Shown one piece after another: positions 1 to 8,300 of a DNA stretch of 64,000 nucleotides. The DNA comes from Fumia sp045615345. Lineage in GTDB: Bacteria > Bacillota > Clostridia > Oscillospirales > Ruminococcaceae. The stretch spans positions 134,690 through 198,689 of the forward strand of contig JAZLER010000013.1 of assembly GCA_045615345.1 (NCBI GenBank), given 5' to 3'. A model generated the notes under the pieces. It had not been told where the DNA came from. It ran no database searches and saw only the letters and a list, made by a program, of their open reading frames with translations. The position numbers and the translations under genes are program-made. Position 1 is the stretch's first letter; every line of letters begins with the position of its first letter.

Positions 1-2448
1 TTTGATTGTTTCTTTGATACCAACTGTCTTTTTGAGGTCGTTGATAGCCTTGATAAGATTTTCTAATTTATCCTTATCTGTCTTACCGCCAAGGCCTAAG
101 TAATCGGCAATTTCAGCATATCTTGCCAAAGTGTGGGGATGGTCGTACTGAGAGAATGTACCCATTTTTGCAGGTGCTTCAGAAGCATTGAAACGAAGTA
201 CCTCTTCAATCATCAAAGCATTTGCAACACCGTGAGGCAGATGGTGGAATGCACCAAGTTTATGTGCCATAGAGTGACATACACCAAGGAAAGCGTTTGC
301 AAAAGCCATACCTGCAATTGTAGCAGCATTAGCCATTTTTTCTCTTGCTTCAACATCAGTCTGTCCGTTTTCATAAGCACGGGGCAAATATTTGAAGATA
401 TTTTTGAGTGCCTGTAAAGCAAGACCATCTGTGTAATCAGTTGCGAGCATTGCGGCATATGCTTCAACTGCGTGAGTTACAGCATCAATACCGGAAGCCG
501 CAGTAAGACCCTTGGGTGCAGACATATGGAAATCAGTATCAATAATAGCCATATTGGGGAGAAGTTCGTAGTCTGCAAGAGGATATTTAACACCTGTCTT
601 TTCGTCAGTGATAACAGCAAAAGGTGTTACCTCAGAACCTGTACCTGCAGAGGTAGGAACAGCGATAAAATATGCTTTCTCGCCCATTTTGGGGAATGTG
701 TATACGCGTTTACGGATATCAATAAATCTCATTGCCATATCCATAAAGTCAGCTTCGGGATGTTCGTAGAGAACCCACATAATCTTAGCGGCATCCATTG
801 CAGAACCACCACCAAGTGCAATGATTGTATCGGGCTTGAATGCAGCCATCTGTTTAGCACCATTTGTAGCATTTTCGAGTGTGGGGTCAGGCTGAACATC
901 AAAGAATGTTGTGTGAGCAATACCCATTTCATCAAGTTTATCTGTGATGGGTTTTGTATAACCGTTTACATAAAGGAAGGTATCTGTTACGATAAATGCT
1001 TTCTTAGCACCCCTTACAGTTTTAAGCTCATCTAAAGCAACGGGCAGACAGCCTTTTTTGATATATACCTTCTCAGGTGCTCTGAACCAAAGCATATTTT
1101 CCCTTCTTTCAGCCACAGTTTTAATGTTTATAAGGTGTTTTACACCAACATTATCGGAAACAGAGTTACCACCCCAGGAACCACATCCCAAAGTAAGCGA
1201 GGGTGCAAGTTTAAAGTTGTAAAGGTCACCGATACCACCCTGAGAAGAAGGAGTGTTAACTAAAATTCGGCAGGTTTTCATTCTTGCTTCGAACTCACTG
1301 AGTTTTTCTTTCTCGGTGATTTCGTTAAGGTATACAGAAGATGTATGACCATAACCGCCGTCAGCAACAAGCTGCTCAGCTTTCTTAAGTGCATCTTCAA
1401 AATCTTTTGCTTTATACATTGCAAGTACGGGAGAGAGCTTCTCGTGAGCGAATTCTTCGGAAAGCTCTACGCTTTCAACCTCACCGATAAGGATTTTTGT
1501 ACCCTCGGGAACCTTAACGCCTGCAAGTTCTGCAATTTTGTGTGCCTTCTGTCCTACGATTTTAGCATTGAGAGCACCATTTATAATAATAGTCTTACGG
1601 ACTTTTTCGGTTTCCTCATCGTTTAAGAAGTAACAGCCTCTTTTTGCAAATTCTTTTTTAACTGCATCATAAATTGTATCAATTACGATAACAGACTGCT
1701 CAGAAGCACAAATCATACCATTATCAAATGTTTTGGAATGAATGATAGAGTTTACAGCTAAAATTATATCAGCACTGTCATCAATAATAGCGGGAGTGTT
1801 ACCTGCACCAACACCGAGAGCAGGTTTACCGGAAGAATAAGCCGCCTTAACCATACCGGGACCACCTGTTGCAAGGATAATGTCAGCTTCTTTCATAACA
1901 GTATTTGTCATTTCAAGGGAAGGAACATCAATCCAGTCAATAATTCCCTCGGGAGCACCAGCAGCTACTGCTGCTTCAAGTACCAGTTTTGCAGCCGCAA
2001 TAGTGGAGTTCTTGGCTCTGGGATGAGGAGAAATGATAATAGCGTTTCTTGTTTTAAGTGCCAAAAGGCATTTGAAAATTGCTGTGGATGTGGGGTTGGT
2101 TGTAGGGATAACCGCCGCAACAACACCAATGGGTTCAGCAATCTTTCTTGTACCGAATGCTTTATCTTCTTCGATAACGCCACATGTTTTTGTTTCTTTA
2201 TATGCATTGTAAATATATTCGGAAGCATAGTTGTTTTTGATAACTTTATCTTCAACAACACCCATTCCTGTTTCTTCTACTGCCATTTTTGCAAGAGGAA
2301 TTCTCGCTTTGTTTGCAGCTGATGCAGCTGCCAGGAAAATCTTGTCTACCTGTTCTTGTGTGTAGGTTGCAAAAGCAAGCTGTGCTTTTCTGATTTTAGC
2401 AATAGCTTCTTCAAGCTTTTCAACACTGTCAATAATTTCGTAATTCAT
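1..2448 (-). CDS. adhE: Bifunctional acetaldehyde-CoA/alcohol dehydrogenase AdhE (3' end cut by window)
   Basis: Reading frame open from ATG at 2448 to the window edge, 816 codons; the family is about 870 aa, so roughly the last 50 residues lie outside. The N-terminal half is a CoA-acylating aldehyde dehydrogenase: FDNGMICASEQS carries the catalytic Cys, and GVGAGNTPAIID is a family motif. The C-terminal half is an iron-dependent alcohol dehydrogenase: ALGGGSAMDAAK and PTSAGTGSEVTPFAV bind NAD, and the His pairs in CHSMAHKLGAFHHLPHG are iron ligands. It reduces acetyl-CoA to acetaldehyde and then ethanol, regenerating NAD+ in fermentation; the family forms cytosolic filaments (spirosomes). 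AGGAGG sits 6 bases before the start. A sigma-A-like promoter lies upstream (see 2506-2534). Identification is firm. Confidence 0.96.
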   Translation of the reverse strand, partial: MNYEIIDSVEKLEEAIAKIRKAQLAFATYTQEQVDKIFLAAASAANKARIPLAKMAVEETGMGVVEDKVIKNNYASEYIYNAYKETKTCGVIEEDKAFGTRKIAEPIGVVAAVIPTTNPTSTAIFKCLLALKTRNAIIISPHPRAKNSTIAAAKLVLEAAVAAGAPEGIIDWIDVPSLEMTNTVMKEADIILATGGPGMVKAAYSSGKPALGVGAGNTPAIIDDSADIILAVNSIIHSKTFDNGMICASEQSVIVIDTIYDAVKKEFAKRGCYFLNDEETEKVRKTIIINGALNAKIVGQKAHKIAELAGVKVPEGTKILIGEVESVELSEEFAHEKLSPVLAMYKAKDFEDALKKAEQLVADGGYGHTSSVYLNEITEKEKLSEFEARMKTCRILVNTPSSQGGIGDLYNFKLAPSLTLGCGSWGGNSVSDNVGVKHLINIKTVAERRENMLWFRAPEKVYIKKGCLPVALDELKTVRGAKKAFIVTDTFLYVNGYTKPITDKLDEMGIAHTTFFDVQPDPTLENATNGAKQMAAFKPDTIIALGGGSAMDAAKIMWVLYEHPEADFMDMAMRFIDIRKRVYTFPKMGEKAYFIAVPTSAGTGSEVTPFAVITDEKTGVKYPLADYELLPNMAIIDTDFHMSAPKGLTAASGIDAVTHAVEAYAAMLATDYTDGLALQALKNIFKYLPRAYENGQTDVEAREKMANAATIAGMAFANAFLGVCHSMAHKLGAFHHLPHGVANALMIEEVLRFNASEAPAKMGTFSQYDHPHTLARYAEIADYLGLGGKTDKDKLENLIKAINDLKKTVGIKETIK

Positions 2449-2505
2449 CGTTTTCCTCCTAATAGATTTAGATTGTTATTTTTTTAACAATTACCACTAA
2501 ATTTA

Positions 2506-2534
2506 ATTCTATCACATATATTTTGCAAAATCAA
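2506..2534 (-). promoter_or_regulatory. Promoter of adhE
   Basis: On the minus strand TTGATT (2534-2529), a 17-base spacer and TAGAAT (2511-2506). The predicted transcript has a leader of about 50 bases before the adhE ATG. Pattern match only. Confidence 0.5.
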
Positions 2535-2605
2535 GAATTTTTTTGAAAGATATTTTCATTTTGTGAGATATGTGGTAAAATAAGTATGAAAGGTGGAGTA
2601 TTTTT

Positions 2606-3868
2606 ATGAAATCTAAGAATGCCGAGATACTTTGTATCGGCACCGAGCTTCTTATGGGAGATATTGTAAACACAAACGCCTCCTTTATTGCAAAAAAATT
2701 AACAGAACTCGGTATCACTATGTATCACCAGACAGTAGTCGGTGACAACCCCGAAAGACTTTATGAGGCACTGACCCTTGCCTTTTCCCGTGCTGACACT
2801 GTAATCACAACGGGCGGTCTTGGTCCGACATACGATGACCTTACCAAAGAAACTATTGCAAAGTTTTTTGGAAGAAAACTTATTATGGACAAAAAATCTC
2901 TCGAAAGCATTGTAATGTATTACAGAAATGCAAAACGCGAGATGCCTGCAAGTAATGTAAAGCAGGCTATGATGCCTGAGGGTGCAGTTATATTTGAAAA
3001 CCCCAACGGCACTGCCCCGGGCTGCGCAATTGACGATGGCACTAAGAAAATCATTATGCTCCCCGGTCCTCCAAGGGAAATGGAGCCGATGTTTGAAAGT
3101 AAGGTAGTCCCATATCTTTTAGAAGGTACTGACCGCATTTTAGTTTCTCACAACCTTTATTTTTACGGAATCGGTGAATCGCTTTTAGAAACAAAACTTC
3201 ACGACCTTATGAAAAACAGCAAAAATCCGACTGTCGCTCCCTATGCCAAAACAGGTGAAGTTACCTTACGCGTTACAGCTCTTGCCTATACAAAAGAAGA
3301 TGCTGAAGAACTTATCACGCCCGTTATCCAAAAAATCAAAAGCGTTGTCGGTGAATATATCTATGGCATTGATATTGATAATCTGCAGACTGCCGTTGTA
3401 AGAACACTCGAAAAGAAGGGGCTTAAACTCGCCACTGCCGAAAGTTGTACGGGTGGCCTTATCTCAAAACGCATAACCGAAGTAAGTGGGGCTTCAAATG
3501 TGTTCGAATGTGGTATATGCAGTTACTCAAACCGCATTAAAAACGAAATTTTATCCGTAAAGGAAAATACTTTACAGGAGTTTTCCGCTGTATCTTCCGA
3601 AACAGCCCTCGAAATGGCAAAAGGTGTAAGGGCCCTTGCAAACGCTGATATAGGCGTATCCGTTACAGGTAACGCAGGACCCAACCCCTCCGAAGGAAAG
3701 GAAGTTGGGCTTGTATATATAGGAATTGACAGCGAATTAAAAAGCGAGGTTTTCGAGCTTAACATAAAACGCCGTGACAAAGATTTGCGTGAGCTTATAC
3801 GGTATCTCGCCTCATCAAAAGCACTTAGTATGGTTTTGGAAACCGCAAAACTCTACCCCGATAAATAA
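2606..3868 (+). CDS. cinA: CinA-like protein (competence/damage-inducible protein A, NMN amidohydrolase type)
   Basis: 420 aa. The N-terminal domain (about 1-170) is MoCF-biosynthesis-like, with GTELLMGDIVNTN, TTGGLGPTYDDLTKE and LPGPPREMEPMF. The C-terminal CinA domain (about 260-415) has TAESCTGGLISKRITEVSGA and a modified SVTGNAGPNPSEGKEVG stretch where the family usually reads GIAGPGG. Family members hydrolyse pyridine nucleotides: the N-terminal domain has ADP-ribose pyrophosphatase-type activity and the C-terminal domain deamidates nicotinamide mononucleotide. In some bacteria it is linked with competence or recombination. The start is supported by AGGTGGAG placed 7 bases upstream. It is divergent from adhE and convergent with the sugar-binding lipoprotein, ending at a strong bidirectional hairpin. 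Confidence 0.93.
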   Translation: MKSKNAEILCIGTELLMGDIVNTNASFIAKKLTELGITMYHQTVVGDNPERLYEALTLAFSRADTVITTGGLGPTYDDLTKETIAKFFGRKLIMDKKSLESIVMYYRNAKREMPASNVKQAMMPEGAVIFENPNGTAPGCAIDDGTKKIIMLPGPPREMEPMFESKVVPYLLEGTDRILVSHNLYFYGIGESLLETKLHDLMKNSKNPTVAPYAKTGEVTLRVTALAYTKEDAEELITPVIQKIKSVVGEYIYGIDIDNLQTAVVRTLEKKGLKLATAESCTGGLISKRITEVSGASNVFECGICSYSNRIKNEILSVKENTLQEFSAVSSETALEMAKGVRALANADIGVSVTGNAGPNPSEGKEVGLVYIGIDSELKSEVFELNIKRRDKDLRELIRYLASSKALSMVLETAKLYPDK

Positions 3869-3871
3869 AAG

Positions 3872-3907
3872 GACAAAAGCTCAGGGCATTTGCCCTGAGC
3901 TTTTGTC
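3872..3907. terminator. Bidirectional intrinsic terminator between cinA and a lipoprotein gene
   Basis: A perfect 17-bp inverted repeat (arms 3872-3888 and 3891-3907) around TT. It starts a few bases after the cinA stop and ends 18 bases before the stop of the minus-strand lipoprotein gene. T-rich tracts flank it, mostly on the minus strand. Confidence 0.85.
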
Positions 3908-3925
3908 TTAATATCAAGGAATCAA

Positions 3926-5257
3926 TTAATTGATAGGATTTGCATCAGCAATAGGCTGTACTTTTTCCTGAACAGCTTTTGTAGCCATCTCAACTGTGTA
4001 GTTTTCGGGATCTGTGAACACTTTGTTCATTTCGTCAGCAACAACAGAAAGGTACTGGTCAACATAAGTAAGCATCGGGAAACCTTTTACATTGGGGTTC
4101 TGCATAAGTTTTGCGATATCCTTCTTAACAGGGTCAACTGTATCCATATCCTGCAAGGACTCGAGAGCAGAAATTCTGCACATCATAGCACCCTTGTTAT
4201 TCATACCTTTAGCAAGTTCGCCGATTGTTTCTTTACCTGTAATATAGGAAAGAAGTTTCCATCCGTCTTCTTTGGGGTTGGGAGCATCGTTGTTGAGCAT
4301 CAAAGCTGTAATTGTACAGAACATAGAACCTTCGAGTTCGGGTTTGCCATCGGGATAAGGAACATAAGCTACACCGTAGTTGATTTCGGGAGCATACTGT
4401 GAAAGTTTATCAGGCATCGATTCACCGTTAAACTGCATTGCGGTTTTACCGGAAAGGAAGGGTTCGTTAGCACCTGTGCCAAGGCTTGTTTTGAATGTCA
4501 TCAGTTTATCGTAACCGATAGCTTTGTAGATATCAACCTGCCACTGATAAGCATCTCTCATTTCCTGAGTATCAAATGTAATTTCGTTTGTTTCAGGGTT
4601 AATCCAGGAAGCACCAAAAGCAACGGGCCACAATACGTTGTCGAGCCAGGGGTAGTTGGGAATGTATCCGCAACGTGTAACAAAGCCGTTTGCATCGTAT
4701 TCTGTAAGGTCAACAGCAAGTTTTACAAGCTCACTGATTGTCTTGGGAACTTCAGCTTCATACTCAGCAAGATAATCTGTGTTGTAGTAAAGTTCGGAAG
4801 AGTTAAAAGTTACGGGAATAGAATAAATTCTTCCTTTGTATGTAGCTCTGTCCCAGGCTGCGGGGATGATATCGTCTTTATCGAATTCAGCATCATTGTT
4901 TACAAAGTCTGTAAGGTCAGCGATAATTCCCTCTTTACCCCATGCACCTGCCTGCTGCCACTGAGCTTTTACGATGTCGGGACCTGAACCGGAAGCCAAA
5001 GCTGTCATAATTTTTTCTGCCTTTACAGAACCAACAACCTTTACAGCGTATCCTTCGTTAGCAGCAACAAATTTTTCGGCCGCTGTAAGGTAACGCTGAT
5101 GGTTACTTGTTACTTCAAGGTCTTCGGGGTCTGTGTGCCAGATCTCCAGATTGACTGTTTCGCCGTTTGCGGGTTTGCTTGCTTCGTTGCCACAGCTTGC
5201 CATAAGGGAAACTGCCATAACTGCAACGAGCATTGCGGAAATAATTCTCTTCAACAT
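3926..5257 (-). CDS. Extracellular sugar-binding lipoprotein, ABC transporter family 1 (copy 1)
   Basis: 443 aa. A lipoprotein signal peptide ends at a lipobox with Cys22 (SLMAS-C-GNE). The rest is a family 1 solute-binding fold, with the hallmark LASGSGPDIVKAQWQQAG and a late substrate-pocket region (FLSGKTAMQFNGESMP). It should sit on the outer face of the membrane and deliver an oligosaccharide to an ABC importer. No permease or ATPase gene is adjacent. It lies 70 bases downstream of a giant DUF4855 gene with only a weak hairpin between them, so read-through is likely. It is closely similar along its whole length to the lipoprotein at 11126-12454. GAAAGGAGC precedes the ATG. The substrate is unknown. 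Confidence 0.9.
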   Translation of the reverse strand: MLKRIISAMLVAVMAVSLMASCGNEASKPANGETVNLEIWHTDPEDLEVTSNHQRYLTAAEKFVAANEGYAVKVVGSVKAEKIMTALASGSGPDIVKAQWQQAGAWGKEGIIADLTDFVNNDAEFDKDDIIPAAWDRATYKGRIYSIPVTFNSSELYYNTDYLAEYEAEVPKTISELVKLAVDLTEYDANGFVTRCGYIPNYPWLDNVLWPVAFGASWINPETNEITFDTQEMRDAYQWQVDIYKAIGYDKLMTFKTSLGTGANEPFLSGKTAMQFNGESMPDKLSQYAPEINYGVAYVPYPDGKPELEGSMFCTITALMLNNDAPNPKEDGWKLLSYITGKETIGELAKGMNNKGAMMCRISALESLQDMDTVDPVKKDIAKLMQNPNVKGFPMLTYVDQYLSVVADEMNKVFTDPENYTVEMATKAVQEKVQPIADANPIN

Positions 5258-5292
5258 AAATAAGCTCCTTTCAAAATGAAAAGTTTAATATT

Positions 5293-5329
5293 AAAATTGT
5301 AATAAGCAAATTTTTGCCATCACAATTTT
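5293..5329 (-). terminator. Weak hairpin between giant gene 1 and lipoprotein 1 (attenuator or weak terminator)
   Basis: Nested inverted repeats: ACAATTTT/AAAATTGT as the outer arms and GCAAA/TTTGC as the inner arms. They overlap the stop codon of the giant gene. On the minus strand the outer arm runs into an A/T-rich tract. AT-rich arms suggest partial termination. Confidence 0.35.
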
Positions 5330-8300
5330 ATACGGTTTTTATCCATCTGCCGTTGGCACCTAATTTATAGCCGTCAACAGTGGTGTCTTTTGCCATTTTA
5401 CCATCTGGCAAAAGATAGTACCATTCGCCTTTTATAAGCTTCCAACCGGTTGCCATAGCACCTGATTCGCTTAAGTAATACCAGTCGCCATCGAGCACCC
5501 ATCCTGTTGCCATAGCGCCATTATCAAGGAAGTAGTACCAGATACCATTAACCTGTACCCATTCGCCTGATGCCATAGCACCAGAGCTTGTCATATAGTA
5601 CCATATTCCGTTATTAAGTACCCAACCTGTTTTCATAGCTCCTGAATTACTGAAATAGTACCAGATATTATCTACCTTATACCAACCTGTTGCCATGATG
5701 CCATTGGATTTGAGATAGTACCATGTGTTACCATCTTTAATCCAACCGGTCCTGAGATATCCGTCAGCATCAAGGTAGTACCAGTCACCATTCACTTTCG
5801 CCCAGCCTTTAACCAAGTCACCATCCTGGTCTTTGAGCTGATAGCCGTTTGTACCTGTAAACCATACATAGCCTTCAGTAGTGGGTTTAGCAGTTTCTAC
5901 AATATCATCAGCGGAGTCATCGTAGTAAGCTCCTCCCCCACCGCTGTTACCACCCGTTGTAAAGGTAGGTTTTTCAACACTGCCGTCAACCATTTCGGTA
6001 GTCAGTTCCGTAATATGAGGAATCTGTTCGGTAAGAGTACCATTGATAACACCATAAATTGCATCATACAACTTACGGACATCCTTGTTCTTTGAATAAG
6101 CTATCGGATAAAGGTCTCGTTTACCCTGATACCAAGATCTGTAAATGTCACGGCCTGTCATATTGTACTGAACTGCGGCATTGATATAGTCAAGGAATGC
6201 ATTATATTTTAGAGGATCTGTGGCTACACTTCCGTTAAACTCAAACTCCATACTTGCGTGTAGGTAGCTTGCAGTAGCGGCAATCGTTGTGCAGTAGCCG
6301 GGATTACCAAAGCCGCCGTAATCGTGCACTTCGTTATTCTTGATAAAATATGTACCTGTCTGTATCGACCATACATCAATATTGTTTTTACGGGCATGGA
6401 AGGTACCGCCTGCACTTCTGTAAGGAATCCAGTAGAAAAGGAATTCATCGTTATATTTTTCCTCAGCCTCGTTTATTATCTCAGCAGTTTTCATAATATA
6501 CTCGTCATCTGAGTCAACTGTCTGGATATGCTCGTGTGTCCAGTAATAGCCAGTAAAATCAATAGCCTCGTAATTTTTCTCAGCGAGTTTTTCCTGAATA
6601 ACTTCAACCCACCATCTGATGAAATATTCAAAGTTATCCATATCTTCGATATCGACAATTTCCCTACCCTCGATAAAACCAAAGTAGTCGGGTTTATAAT
6701 TGCCTGTATGGAACACCTGAGGGAAGCTCATTACAAGCTTAACCTTGTAATCGGGGAGATTTAAGTCCTCACGGACCTCGAGTGCTGCTTTATTAAGCTC
6801 GTCAACATCTCCGCCCTCTTTAAACATCTGGTCAAGCCAGTAGTAGATATCCTCGGCAATCCAGGATGTGTCCCAGCCGTGACCACGGCCCGAACGGGCA
6901 TTAAGTGCTAAGAATAAAACTGCATCAAAGAGTGTGTCAACAGAATTTCCGTTTTCGTCAATGTAGGTAAGCATCGGTTTGAACCTGAAAGCATCCCATT
7001 CACCGGGCCACGCATTACCCTCGTAGTCATATTCATACCAGCCGTTGTAACAGAGAAGCAGGTCGTGAATGCCACCTGTTTCAGCAGGAGTTAAGTAGTC
7101 ACCACCATTATCGTGGGGAGTAGCTCTTGCTTCAACCTCTTCGGCAGACATTATATTATCGCCTGTCTTAACTTCATCATAACCCATTACTTCGATTTCG
7201 TCAATCATAGTTGTTGTAACAAGCTCCCAGAAAACTCTGACATATCTTGCAACAACCATTTGGGCACCATCGGTCATATCCTTGTTTTCGCCGTTGGTGT
7301 CGTTTATATGCCAACCATATTCGATAATTCCGTTAGGACGGATAGAAGCAAGGTCGTTATGAGAAATCTTCATCCAGTTGTACCCGTCAACAGACACCAA
7401 TGTATCGCAGTACTTAGGCACATTGATACCATTACTGATAGAACCTAAGAAAGTAGCTTTTACAGAAGTAATTGTCTTAAGCTCTCCGAGGTCAATAATA
7501 TAACTCTTGTATTCCTCGCGGTTTTTGTTGTCACCCGTGGGACCTTCTTCTTTCATAAGATGTCCTGTCCATGCGGCATCTGTATAAGAAGTAGTACCAT
7601 GAATACCATCCGTAAGCTCTGTATTGTTTGTATCGGGGTATGTGGGAGTTGTAAGCGCAGGAACCCTCTCATAAGGTAACCCAAGTGCTAAGTTATGCTC
7701 CCCGTCAGGCTTGTCAATTGCAATTGCACAAGTGGATGTTTTTCCGCGTCTACCATAAATCTTCATCTCATCAACAGAAACTGTCGCGCCTTTGGGAACA
7801 TCAAATTCAACTCTTACAAAGCGTGTATAAACAGCATCTGCATTCTCAACAAATGTATAGAAAGGGTCTTCTCCGCCGTCCCAGATAAAGGAAACTCCCC
7901 TGCCGTTTTCATCATCTTCGGAATAGGTGAAGAATTCCTTGAGGGTCACCCACTTGTTACCATCAGTGGAAACCTTGAACACAACATTCTTAGGTGTACC
8001 CGAACCACTTCTTGTATGGAAGTCGATTTTTTCCACAGAGTTTAAGTCGGTAATATCAAACTGCAACACAATGTGGTCGTCAGAACTACCGAGATGATCG
8101 TATTTAACCCATTCGCCGTAAATTCCGTCAGTGAGCATAGTTTTTGTATCACCGAAATCTGCAGTACGGGAAGCAGTTACATCATAATTTGCAACAAGGT
8201 TATAAGAAAGCTTACTGTCACAGGTAAGTTCGTCATCGAGCGCGCCGTCAAAGGTGTTGAACACTTCGATTTCATCAAGTGCTATAAAATCAGTACCCGT

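Noticed and set aside
7113..7448. Open frames on the plus strand across the giant minus-strand genes (also around 14425, 17522, 20219, 24536, 38132)
   Set aside because: They lack ribosome sites, have Cys/Ser-rich composition typical of antisense frames, and lie opposite genes with clear domains.
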